Of a stretch of 64,000 bases of DNA, positions 29,901 to 36,300 are shown piece after piece (the first letter of the stretch is position 1; every line of letters begins with the position of its first letter). The stretch lies in NCBI GenBank assembly GCA_012845835.1, contig JABAKD010000029.1:7873048-7937047 (forward strand), in the 5' to 3' direction. The stretch comes from Undaria pinnatifida (Eukaryota > Sar > Phaeophyceae > Laminariales > Alariaceae). A program made the position numbers and the translations under genes. The notes under the pieces are model-generated. The model had not been told where the DNA came from. It saw only the letters and a program-made list of their open reading frames with translations, and did not search any database.

Positions 29901-32853
29901 CAGGTCCGCACAAAACGACGGTTGCGCTGACCAGACCAACCCGACCCCAGACCTAACCCCAACCCTAACCCCAACCCAACCCTTTGGGGGGCTCGAGGTC
30001 TGCTCTCGAGGTCGGCAGGGGCAGTATTGAGTTTACGTGCAAATCTGAAAACCTTGCACGTACGTGCAACTAAACGCCTGGTCGAACCTCGTCGTAATCT
30101 CATCGTAAACACAACACTGCTGCCGTGTTCTTCACATTCAGGAGATGTTTATATAATGCCACCCATCTCCGTACAGCACAACCAGTCTCCGTGTGGATGC
30201 ATCACAGTGAGACGAGCTCTGTCGCCACAAACTACGAGATAGAGATACTTGTACACATTGTAAATACCAGAGCAAGTGCAAGGCGATTTGGCCCAAGCAA
30301 ACCGTATAATGTAGTGGTTTCCCTCGAACACCACGTATAAGAGTTGGTTTTGGAGTTCGAGTCTCGCGCGGGTCGGGCGTTTGAAGTTATGCGCAAAACT
30401 AAAAAATCCGAGCAATCAACTACTGAGAGCGCATAGCAGCGTGGGTAGGCGCAGTTCGACGCGAGTCAACGAGGGAAGAAAGGATTGACTTCTTCTCGCG
30501 ATGAAAAAGAAGGCACGTACCGCCGTAGCGGGGGGAGGGGACAAGAGCCTGCTTAGTGACCCTGCATCTGAGTTACGTCTAGGGAGGGAGAAAGAGAAAG
30601 AAAAAACGCCAACATGGGATGAGCAAAAAAAAGCAAACAAATGCCAACCGCCATGAATGAGCACGCTCGGAAAAAAAATAACTAAAAACTATGCAAGCCC
30701 AGCACACCAGACTAATTGCAAAAAAAAAGAAAAAAAGGAAAGGCTGAATAAGAAAGAAAAAAAAAAGGAAAAAAAAAGGAAAAAAAAGCAATTGGCAAAG
30801 AAAGGGGGGGAACAGGACGGCACGGACACAAATGAAAACGAAGCACAACAGCCAGAGCCAGCAAGGCCGGTCGCCCCGGTGGCGTGTTAGGGTATCCTCG
30901 AGCCTGGTAGAGGTCAGTTTCGTGAGTTCGAATCCCCCCGAGTACATACTCGTATAAATTCAGATTTTGTCCCCCTCAGAAACGGGTTTTATAGTTTCCG
31001 CGCACAGACTGACTAAAATCACCCTGTTAACCCTGATAGCTACACTAACTGTAGTTGTAAGGGGAGTCGCCGACCTATATCCTTAATGAGGACACACAAC
31101 TCGTAATGCGCGCGATCGGAGTATCACACACAGCTTGCAAAGATGAGTTTCGACGAAATCTTCGATCTCACAGCTGGAGTGTATTTCACTTTTTATAAAT
31201 TCGTGGGGACTTTTTCTTGCGCACAATTCGACTTGCGGGAAACGCGAGAGCGTGAGTTCGACACACTCGATGAAAAGTGGACGAGCAGTGGGATTGCTGA
31301 ACGCTATGCGCGATAAAAATTGAAACCAAGAACCGGGGAGGAGAAGCGACGACACCTGTGACCACGGCTTGTCGAGAAGCTGGAATGTAGAAGTGTGCGG
31401 AAAAAAAAAAAAGTATCACAGCAGCGACACCCAGCTCGCAACACCAGACACAACAGATGACGCCATCCAATCAACATCGGGGGCAGCAGTCATATTGGGT
31501 TTTTAAATTATCCTACTGCAGGAGTAGGCATGTGGGAGCGTTGCCGCTCCACGGTTTATTACCTGCGCACTACTATTGTTTCTGACGACACAAGTGGTGC
31601 AAGTATCGTCATCGTCGTCGTACCGAATTCAAGAACGAAGCCTACTATTAACCATGCCTGGAAATAAGCAAGAACGAACCAACCAACCAAGCAGATGACA
31701 CCACCCAGTCGACGCGGCGGCGGAACCCAAACTACTTTAGGTTCCGAACAGAATGCATGCATGCAACTACTACTGAATATAAATCCGTATTCGTAAAGGG
31801 TTGGGAGCGTTGCTGCCTGGTCGGTCATTTGCATGAGTATGCGTTCTTCACATGAAACTGACATTTCTACCCATCTTGGCATAGTGTCTGTCCTCTACAA
31901 TAGAGAAGAGATCTGCGGTCACACACATGGACAGCAAACTATACGTGACGGGCACCCATTGCAGCTAGATGTGTGTGTTCTCTTCACATTAAACCGTTCT
32001 TCTACTCGTCGACATCCAGCACACCCAGTGTCCGTACTGATTCTTCACCCTAGAAAGATCAGCTCTGTGGTCACAAGCTACGACACAGAGATAATGCATC
32101 GTAATGCATTCGACAACGCAAGATGTACAGCAAGGTGATTTGGCCATGCAACGCGAATGAGCACAAGGGCAACAAAACGAAACATGCAAAGCCAGCGCAC
32201 CAGATCATTGCATTAAAAACAGAAAAAAGAGAAAGAAAGATGAAAAAGTAAAAAGAAAAAGAAAAGAAGAAGAAAATGGAAAGGTACTTGTATGTATCAC
32301 ATGATCTCTGATCTCCTTCTCCGTCTGTGGTCGGTGGCTTGTGGCCTGTGGCATGTGGCTCAAAAAACGAAAAATCTAAAATCGGTTGGCAAATTTCATC
32401 TATTCTTACGGAAAACAAAAAAAAACGACGAATCCTTCGCTTCGACATTTTCGATTGTATTACTTCTTGATGGACAGGGTGACCTTAGCTCCGTCCATAG
32501 GGAAACCGACGACCTGCTCTCCACGTCCCACGGGTGCCTTGGAGGGGGGATTAGTTTTGCGGTGGTGCTCTCGTGCGAAGCTGAAAGTGTTTGGTGAGAA
32601 AGAGACTACGGCGGTAGCTGCCGTAGGCCTTGGTCCGTGTGGTCCGACCAAGAAACAAAACGTATACGAAAAAAATCCTCCGAAAGACTGACTTTTGTAT
32701 AATACGTAATGTGAAGCGGACTGTGAAAAGAAGGTGAAAAATGAATACAGAAAACAAGACGATTCCGTTCATTTCTTTTCTGCAGCTCGGTGCTCTCCGC
32801 TCCCCGTCGCCTCTCACCTTCGTGACGCTTGGCTTGCTCAGGAACACCCCCAT
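2740..32853 (-). CDS. PPM1G: PPM1G-like PP2C serine/threonine phosphatase, 13 exons
   Basis: Gene-level entry; exons are listed separately. The joined exons (36+54+187+97+303+71+593+189+71+109+195+141+228 nt) give 2274 nt, 757 residues plus TGA, with every splice phase consistent. Visible PP2C motifs: N-terminal [28 protein letters not shown] (R33, E37, D38), FGVFDGHGG (D89, G90, H91), ANAGDSR (D532), DHKP (549-552), [10 protein letters not shown] then [11 protein letters not shown] (D625) and GGDNMT (D674). These match the metal-ligand and phosphate-binding positions of the family. Residues 126-510 form an acidic and glycine-rich insertion inside the catalytic fold, at the place where metazoan PPM1G has its acidic domain; the NLPP..QMI block also resembles PPM1G. 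In animals PPM1G is a nuclear phosphatase linked to pre-mRNA splicing and histone H2A-H2B exchange; that role here is inferred. Met1 is the first in-frame ATG. Gly2 follows it, but myristoylation is speculative. Confidence 0.93.
4286..4426 (-). CDS. PPM1G: PPM1G-like exon 12 (residues 636-682)
   Basis: 141 nt, acceptor TTTTTTGTGCAG, donor ATTCTT|GTGAGT, phase 0 to 0. It encodes [20 protein letters not shown], then [13 protein letters not shown] with metal ligand D674. If the donor were skipped the frame would stay open into intronic sequence, so a retained-intron isoform is possible but not supported. Confidence 0.94.
4480..4690. repeat. GGGA/GGGAGGA polypurine tract
   Basis: An almost pure purine run on the plus strand with (GGGA)n blocks, interrupted by a short GTAG run. 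On the sense strand of the PPM1G-like gene it is a 200-nt CCCT tract starting about 55 nt upstream of the exon 12 acceptor. Confidence 0.9.
5287..5481 (-). CDS. PPM1G: PPM1G-like exon 11 (residues 571-635)
   Basis: 195 nt, acceptor TCTGTACAG, donor CAGGAG|GTGGGA, phase 0 to 0. It encodes [20 protein letters not shown], then [15 protein letters not shown], then [14 protein letters not shown], including metal ligand D625. The NLPP..QMI segment is closer to PPM1G than to PPM1A-type enzymes. Confidence 0.97.
5517..5710. repeat. G-rich tract before PPM1G exon 11
   Basis: G-runs of up to about 14 with scattered A and C. In the sense direction it is poly-C/CCT ending about 36 nt upstream of the exon 11 acceptor. 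G-quadruplex potential on the plus strand is high. Confidence 0.85.
6066..6174 (-). CDS. PPM1G: PPM1G-like exon 10 (residues 534-570)
   Basis: 109 nt, acceptor GGTACAG, donor AACGCG|GTGAGG, phase 2 to 0. It encodes [19 protein letters not shown] and then a segment ending [11 protein letters not shown], a textbook PP2C block. Confidence 0.96.
6490..6790 (+). repeat. Interspersed repeat with catagaccctcgcatccct core
   Basis: Copy of a family also seen at 6900-6975, 58135-58620 (+) and, reversed, at 55787-55860, 59283-59345 and 61260-61860. Shared blocks include ccgggacggagcacgtcggg, caggcagacattgc, gaggtgttcggcgagtcgca and gaaccgctcgtaagacgg. The two longest copies are about 500-600 bp. The class is not recognised. 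Confidence 0.75.
7339..7409 (-). CDS. PPM1G: PPM1G-like exon 9 (residues 511-534)
   Basis: 71 nt, acceptor GCTGCACAG, donor TCGAG|GTGAAT, phase 0 to 2. It encodes [20 protein letters not shown] followed by GDSR. This is the central beta-strand pair and GDSR signature of PP2C; D532 corresponds to a conserved active-site aspartate. Confidence 0.95.
8134..8322 (-). CDS. PPM1G: PPM1G-like exon 8 (residues 448-510)
   Basis: 189 nt, acceptor CCCTGCAG, donor ATACAG|GTGTGA, phase 0 to 0. It encodes [18 protein letters not shown], then an Ala/Gly/Pro stretch, and ends LEDHPIQ just before the AGCTSVV strand of exon 9. The SSSEEED cluster looks like an acidic casein-kinase-type site. Confidence 0.85.
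8480..9330. repeat. GGACAC/GGATTC hexamer array
   Basis: A degenerate 6/12-bp array (ggacacggattc type) of about 850 bp lies in PPM1G intron 7, broken by short unrelated segments with aaatcagacac. Frames through it give only DTDSDSD or RIRTRIR-type peptides, so no gene is called. Confidence 0.85.
9608..10200 (-). CDS. PPM1G: PPM1G-like exon 7, main acidic insertion (residues 250-447)
   Basis: 593 nt, acceptor CTGCACAG, donor GATGAG|GTGAGT, phase 1 to 0. It encodes about 198 residues dominated by Asp, Glu, Gly and Ser, including a [11 protein letters not shown] run. In the middle lies a short basic and helical island, [20 protein letters not shown] and onward. Acidic domains in animal PPM1G bind histones; the same use here is inference. 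Confidence 0.88.
10228..10275. repeat. G-run before PPM1G exon 7
   Basis: G-runs of 7-9 separated by single A or T. In the sense direction this is a poly-C tract ending about 28 nt upstream of the exon 7 acceptor. The same arrangement is seen at exons 4, 6 and 11. Confidence 0.8.
10556..10618. repeat. GTATC pentanucleotide microsatellite
   Basis: About 12 imperfect copies of the pentamer gtatc/gtatcgcat. It lies in PPM1G intron 6. Confidence 0.85.
10733..10803 (-). CDS. PPM1G: PPM1G-like exon 6 (residues 226-250)
   Basis: 71 nt, acceptor CTCGAACAG, donor AACG|GTGAGT, phase 2 to 1. It encodes [20 protein letters not shown] followed by GGSN. I found it because exons 5 and 7 cannot join directly: phase 2 would meet phase 1, and the joined frame would stop. 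This exon restores the phase exactly. It has no family motif, so the support is splice signals and phase. Confidence 0.82.
11005..12070 (-). mobile_element. LINE 3' end, split by a foreign insert
   Basis: On the minus strand, 12070-11795 encodes a LINE C-terminus with the zinc-knuckle pattern [17 protein letters not shown], then a broken frame with LGDRWWPQ. The match to the copy at 56010-56365 stops at 11795 and resumes at 11104-11005 ([20 protein letters not shown] type end). About 690 bp of unrelated sequence sits between. The element is dead: it carries stop codons, and only its end is present. Confidence 0.7.
11105..11794. other. Insert inside the LINE remnant
   Basis: This segment interrupts an otherwise contiguous LINE match. 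It contains a GC-rich imperfect repeat of gcggtgccgtgc-like units at 11345-11430 and no recognisable gene. Its edges show no clear inverted repeats, so the mechanism is unknown. Confidence 0.5.
12350..13120 (-). repeat. Interspersed repeat with ctcggcgagatcgagtcgg core
   Basis: This region matches 46590-46920 (+) and parts of 47400-47490 and 47700-47800 (reverse). Blocks shared include gatgggtggcgaattgggca, ttgagcattg, ttgatcgg.aacgac and gatatctcggcgagatcgag. It is interrupted by a fragment of the gatgagtttcgacgaaat retroposon at about 12690-12830. No coding function seen. Confidence 0.65.
14410..14712 (-). CDS. PPM1G: PPM1G-like exon 5 (residues 125-226)
   Basis: 303 nt, acceptor ACTCCCAG, donor TTCAG|GTGATG, phase 2 to 2. 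It opens with [12 protein letters not shown], the conserved helix with the xMDELL pattern. It then runs into a glycine/glutamate low-complexity stretch (about residues 146-205) and ends [14 protein letters not shown]. The low-complexity part begins the acidic insertion. Confidence 0.92.
14889..14985 (-). CDS. PPM1G: PPM1G-like exon 4 (residues 93-125)
   Basis: 97 nt, acceptor CGCTTCCAG, donor TCAG|GTGCGG, phase 1 to 2. It encodes [20 protein letters not shown] and then [12 protein letters not shown], the helical segment that follows DGHGG in PP2C phosphatases. Confidence 0.93.
15573..15759 (-). CDS. PPM1G: PPM1G-like exon 3 (residues 31-92)
   Basis: The acceptor CCAACAG follows a long pyrimidine tract; the donor is GGAG|GTATGT, phase 1. 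It encodes [10 protein letters not shown] (R33, E37 and D38, metal and phosphate contacts), then a Gly/Glu/Gln-rich loop at about 50-80, then [10 protein letters not shown] (D89 to G92). The loop is longer than in most family members. Confidence 0.95.
15930..16410 (+). repeat. 500-bp interspersed repeat, copy 1
   Basis: It matches 54793-55290 along its length: ggcatgc.gttctccggcg, gccgagctccgtggcgg, agcttcgctctcag, cgcagctacatacagcca followed by a CAG run, then gtatctgttgc and cacacctcgcctg. Both copies are in the same orientation. Class unknown. Confidence 0.75.
17340..17482 (+). mobile_element. Poly-A retroposon (ccatccgccggaggat family), copy A
   Basis: Ends with ccgccggaggat then an A-rich tail. 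Other copies: 4755-4875 (+), 17941-18105 (-), 22401-22625 (-), 27816-28065 (-, with about 30 T where the tail would be) and 52585-52815 (+). The shared core gaaaatacgtggaagtgtgg and constant 3' end with A tail indicate SINE-like retroposition. Copies at 22.4, 27.8 and 52.6 kb extend further 5', to a cggcagcttgcgctgccg hairpin. Confidence 0.7.
17941..18105 (-). mobile_element. Poly-A retroposon, copy B, inverted relative to copy A
   Basis: Same family as 17340-17482 but reversed, so the two form inverted arms of about 140 bp around a 460-bp spacer. A transcript through intron 2 could fold into a long hairpin. Confidence 0.7.
18282..18445 (+). repeat. 96-bp tandem duplication with TACCAGGTA
   Basis: The block ggcttctgctcgggttggga followed by cctggtaccaggtatatcgg occurs twice, about 95 bp apart. 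A related single copy with point changes lies at 22088-22140. Confidence 0.8.
20889..21143 (-). other. Unassigned open frame in PPM1G intron 2
   Basis: An 84-codon frame without low complexity reads [20 protein letters not shown], then [11 protein letters not shown] and [15 protein letters not shown]. The frame opens at TTG rather than ATG, and I recognise no family. It may be a fragment of a decayed mobile element or a chance frame. Confidence 0.2.
22139..22347. mobile_element. hAT-like MITE with CAGTGGTGTACCC inverted ends
   Basis: Left end cagtggtgtacccaattta and the reverse complement of the right end, cagtggtgtacccatttca, match for nearly 30 bp. The flanking octamers ctactgta and ctatagta agree at 6 of 8 positions, as expected for an aged 8-bp target duplication. 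It is 209 bp long, without coding capacity. A diverged relative may occupy 21531-21714. Confidence 0.65.
23738..23943 (+). repeat. 53-bp tandem repeat, four copies
   Basis: Units start at 23738, 23791, 23844 and 23897, each beginning with the palindrome tactattaatagta and carrying agcgcatagacacgccggt and gggttgcgcgg. Copies differ at only a few positions, so the array is young or homogenised. Confidence 0.92.
26918..27137. mobile_element. MITE with 29-bp perfect terminal inverted repeats
   Basis: Positions 26918-26946 (taccgtaaactacacaagat and onward) are the exact reverse complement of 27109-27137. The ends are TA, which could be a TA target duplication of the Tc1/mariner type. The interior repeats accccggtgataa and its complement, adding further stems. 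It is 220 bp with no coding capacity. Confidence 0.8.
29321..29478 (-). mobile_element. 5'-truncated gatgagtttcgacgaaat retroposon next to exon 2
   Basis: A copy of a non-coding retroposon whose 3' end (tcacagctggagtgtatt) is constant while the 5' end varies. Its 5' break lies about 17-20 nt from the exon 2 donor. Other copies: 30962-31193, 43870-44140, 47520-47645, 56455-56670, 56900-57010, 57735-58040 and 61140-61215, plus a degenerate one at 19640-19770. Confidence 0.7.
29495..29548 (-). CDS. PPM1G: PPM1G-like exon 2 (residues 13-30)
   Basis: This 54-nt exon has acceptor CTGCCTTTCAG and donor CAG|GTATGA, phase 0 at both ends. It encodes [18 protein letters not shown], the standard lead-in to the GWR..MED motif that opens exon 3. 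It is isolated between a 3.3-kb and a 13.7-kb intron, so gene predictors could easily miss it. A retroposon copy ends about 20 nt beyond its donor. Confidence 0.9.
29820..30110 (+). repeat. Interspersed repeat with CCCTAACCC core, copy 1
   Basis: It matches 49385-49650: tatggcggctccctatgtgc, then a CCCTAACCCCAACCC run, ggggggctcgaggtc, ctctcgaggtcggcaggggc and acgtgcaaatctgaaaac. Both are in the same orientation. Confidence 0.8.
30380..30605 (-). repeat. cagcgtgggtaggcgcagttcgacgcga-type interspersed repeat
   Basis: It matches 41090-41310, and degraded copies are seen reversed at 25030-25220, 25480-25640 and 22905-23010 and in part at 57020-57140. Common blocks: agcagcgtgggtagg, tctcgcgatgaaaa, gatctgagtta and gggagg.cgagag. 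The strand given is arbitrary, and the class is not recognised. Confidence 0.6.
30869..31412 (+). mobile_element. tRNA-headed SINE split by a nested retroposon
   Basis: The head ggtcgccccggtggcgtgtt carries an A-box-like tggcgt..agg and a B-box-like gagttcgaatcccc, as in tRNA-derived SINEs. The body resumes at 31194 (ttcgtggggactttttcttg) and ends in 12 A at 31401-31412. Other copies: 40646-40950 (-), 52121-52419 (+, A-tail), 62530-62845 (+), a body fragment at 62370-62440 and a head fragment at 40967-41005. Confidence 0.82.
30962..31193 (+). mobile_element. Nested 232-bp retroposon with 9-bp target duplication
   Basis: It interrupts the SINE above. The nonamer tataaattc flanks it at 30953-30961 and 31194-31202, a direct target-site duplication. 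The element ends cacagctggagtgtatttca and is 5'-truncated relative to longer copies. It contains a conserved ATG frame reading [12 protein letters not shown]. Confidence 0.85.
32460..32580 (-). other. Exon-like open end in PPM1G intron 1
   Basis: On the minus strand, acceptor CACTTTCAG is followed by a frame reading [18 protein letters not shown], then [14 protein letters not shown] and a TAA. Composition is protein-like and not simple repeat. It needs phase 2 on entry, so it cannot follow PPM1G exon 1 (phase 0), and there is no ATG. It could be the last exon of an unrecognised nested gene or a gene relic. Product unknown. Confidence 0.25.
32818..32853 (-). CDS. PPM1G: PPM1G-like exon 1 (residues 1-12)
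   Basis: This 36-nt coding exon reads [12 protein letters not shown] and ends AAG|GTGAGA, phase 0. The family usually begins MGxxLSxPxxxK, which decides this start although the exon lies 3.3 kb from the next one. The frame remains open upstream but contains no earlier ATG. It faces the ankyrin gene head to head. Confidence 0.88.
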
Positions 32854-33201
32854 TGTAGGGGAGCGCGCGTCCCGACGGGTCACGCTCAACGGAGAACGCC
32901 CACCTGCTTCTTTCTCTCTCCACCACGGACAACAGGAGCTCGCCGAACGTCTGCTCTAGTTCGCTGTTGTGGCGTGTTTTGTGTTCCTTTGCTTGCGTTC
33001 TGGTTTGCATTTGGCATCGAGACCAAAAACTTGAAAGTTCGGGCCAAGCCAGCGCCCACCCTAAACACGCCTTGCAATGATGTCAAAAACATTTGGTTAG
33101 AGAGCACACCGAGCACACCCTCTCAAATTCCACCTTCACCCCGTCTGTGCACGTGTACTTGGCTGTTCCTGGTACCCCGAGAGGAATCGATACCGGCGTT
33201 G
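32854..33201. promoter_or_regulatory. Putative bidirectional promoter and 5' leaders
   Basis: These 348 bp separate the start codons of the divergent PPM1G-like and ankyrin genes and must hold both 5' leaders and start sites, unless upstream non-coding exons exist. I see no TATA box close to either start. A CACGTG palindrome lies at 33150-33155. The stretch is almost free of the repeats that fill the introns. Confidence 0.6.
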
Positions 33202-33375
33202 ATGGAGGAGGGAGGGGACATGTCAGCCCCTGTAGAAGATGTGGCTAGAACTAGATTTGAGGATGCCATGGACGCCGCAAAGGTCGGAGACCAGCACCGG
33301 ATCAGGCTGTACCTGGACCGATTCGGGGGAAACGTCAATCTCAGAGACCGCGAGACGCAAGGCACACTCCTCCAT
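33202..33375 (+). CDS. Ankyrin gene exon 1 (residues 1-58)
   Basis: ATG at 33202, donor CTCCAT|GTAAGC, phase 0. It encodes MEEGGDMSAPVEDVARTRF and then AKVGDQHRIRLYLDRFGG..RETQGTLLH, the first half of an ankyrin repeat cut after TLLH. The frame is open far upstream (to 32734), but that part overlaps the opposite gene and looks non-coding, so I start at 33202. Confidence 0.85.
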
Positions 33376-36300
33376 GTAAGCACGCACTGCTGCTCTGCTC
33401 GCAGCCCGCATCTCATGGCTCAGAGTAAACCGCAAGGTAGCAAGCTGTGTTCCTCAGGTGTTGCATCTGCAGCCGTGCTTGAGTATTCGGTCAATGTAAT
33501 GTATTTGAGCTGTGTGCTTGGTGTTCCTTCGAAGTTCATTTTTCAATTTTTCAAAAGTTCGTTGCACTAAAATACCCGGGTAGGCTATAAGGCAGCTGAA
33601 AATAGGCACCCTCTGGTCGGGCCAGTCTGCGTGTCTTGCTGCATTTCACGGCAGATGTGTCTTGCTGCATTGCAAGGCGGATGTGTCTTGCTGCATTGCA
33701 AGGCAGATGTGTCTTGCTGCATTGCAAGGCAGATGTGACTTGCTGCATTGCAAGGCAGATGCATCGATGCCGCAATGCTGCTGTACTTGTGCAACCCCTC
33801 TGTCATCCTCGACATGCCCTCCACCTCTTTCTCTCCCTTCCTCCGGGTGTCTTTTGCTTTAACTCCATCACAGTCTTGCTGCATTGCAAGGCAGATGCAT
33901 CAATGCCGCAGATGTTAGAATGCTGCTGTACTTGTGCAACCCCTCTGTCATCCTCGACATGCCCTCCACCTCTTTCTCTCCCTTCCCCCGGGTCTCTCTT
34001 ACTCTATCACAGCACCCAACGGGCGTTCAGTCGTTACTTACCTGCTACCAGTACTGCTGCTGCACTGATTTTGCACATTGGTAACAGCAGAAACCTGTGA
34101 GGTACGTACCAGGTACCTTCGCATGGACAAGTCTGAGACCTCCTCTTTTCTTGTTTCTTTGTAAAATGTACGTTGCGAAGGCAACAACAACAGCTTGCTG
34201 GGTGCAGCAGCAGCAGTGCTGACGTTCAGTTTTCAGGGTTGAGACGAACCAGTCCTTCATAAATGTGATACATGATATACATGCTCTTGTGTACCAGGTA
34301 TATACGAGTGCAAGCAGCGGTGAGCAGCGGTGAGGGCTGTGTGGGTACGTGCAGACTCCCAACCTCCATTTGAGCCGTTGATGGTGTTATTTTCGATGGT
34401 GGTGGCGCTGTTGCTGCTGCTGTTGTTGACGTTGCTGCTACCGTCTGCTTGTCGTGGTTGTCGTTGTTGTCGTCGTTGGTGGTGTTGCCGTTGCAGCACC
34501 CGTACAGCAGTCTCGAGGGTAGCGGGTGCGGGGTAAAGGTAAAAACACTCCTGCGCTAGGAGACTACTTGCGTTTTGCTGTTGTTGTCTTTAGATTGTTG
34601 TCGTTGGGTTATGTACCAGTACAACTTTCTTTCTGTTCTACCCCACGATTGCCATCTGTTTGTAAGTGAGTGCGAAAGCGCACCAACCCAGGGTCCGTGT
34701 GGTACTCAATCGTAATCCTTCTACTGCAGCGAAAAGAGATGCCAGTGAGCACGTTACGAATGCCCAACATGCCGTTTTGTACGTAGCACTTATTCATCAG
34801 ATGTACCAGGTACTCTCCAGCTCGAGTCGCAGAGGCGTTAGGCCCCACCGCCCGTAGACTGCAGATGTACACTCGGCGGTCTGATATATGCAAATGTTGC
34901 AGTGTTGATGTTGAAACGGACGATATGCAGAATATACGAGGCACGGAGACAAGGAGATGTCATGCATAGATCTCACAACAGTAGTTTCAATAGCAGCAGC
35001 TCTGAAATGCGTACGCAGTCCGCTGTCCTACTTGTGGCAATTATACGACTCCATGCCTGTACTTCGTACACCAGCAGCGGCAGTATAGTGTATACGGCAG
35101 CAGTCCAGACGTTACAGGAAAATACTGAGAGCTCTGCGAGTGAGTGCAGAGTGCAGACTGCTGTTTCGTTTTGTTTTGCGGACGATTTCACTGCCCACCT
35201 GCCTCCCGACCTGCGCGACTGCCTACTTTGTTTGCCCTGTACCACAATATACGATATACCAGGTATAGCCTATGAATCATAATCAGAATAAATATAAGCT
35301 GTCAGAGAGTGCATCATGTCATTAGACTACTCTGTAGTCGACATGGCGACGCGTGTTCTCCGACAGCCTCACGTCTCCGGTTCTCGAGCTCTTCCACGAG
35401 TAGTGGAGACGCCGTGCATGATTCGCTAGCGGGCTGATGTAATGGTTCTTCAACGATAATTGCCTCAGAGGGGATGACTGCGACTCCACCTATCAACTAG
35501 GCGCAGCAGCTGCTACTGCTGGTGCTGTGTTGGCTGTTGCTGCCTCGCTGTGCCACAGTACGGCAGGCGCACCAGCAACATTTGACACAGCCAGCATCAG
35601 TAGCACAGCAACAGCAGTATCGTAGAAGAATGGCACCAGCAGGAGCAGCGGTCGGTCTGGCCCGCTCCCGCTGTCGGAGCTGCAGCCGCACCAAAAGCGG
35701 CTGCTTTGGGGGGGGGGCGTAACTCCATGCTGCAGCAGCAGTACCGGCAACAGCAGCAGATAACGTGCTGTTGTTGTTATTGTTGTTATTGCTGTTATTG
35801 TTGTTCTCAAATTAACACGCACAATGAAGTCCGTAGTCACAGGACACGCTCCGGTCACTCTGGAGTGGAAGAATACGCCAGGGAAAATACACTAGCAAAC
35901 CAAAAGTGGTACACGCGTACATATATCATTACAGGAGCAATTCATGCCTCCTCCAAAAAAAATAATAAGATGAAATTGGGAATCAGCCTACATACGTGCC
36001 AGGCCCATACTGGTATTTATACATGCGTGTCAATGTTCGCGTCTGAAAAGCGACTACACCGCATCCCACCCAGAAAAGACTACCACGTTAACGCTTTTAC
36101 AACTGGAGACCCCTTTTAGGGGACAAATTTACTTGAAGTTAGTATAGGAAGGGATTTCGGGCTCCAAGGGGGTTGACACGTTATGCTGCACCTGCTGCGT
36201 TCACGCAGACAGCCTCCCTGCCCACGGTCCACCCATGAGCTATGACCTTCGTACAGCAGTAGAATGTCTCACGGTGAGGTCGTGGTGTGCGAGAGCAATG

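Noticed and set aside
30869-30960. A functional tRNA gene
   Set aside because: A- and B-box-like motifs are present, but no cloverleaf with a paired acceptor stem can be drawn, and the sequence is the head of a multi-copy SINE.
32734-33570. A 278-codon plus-strand frame as one intact gene
   Set aside because: Its first half overlaps PPM1G exon 1 on the other strand and reads like non-coding sequence. Ankyrin similarity starts after the ATG at 33202 and ends at the GTAAGC donor.
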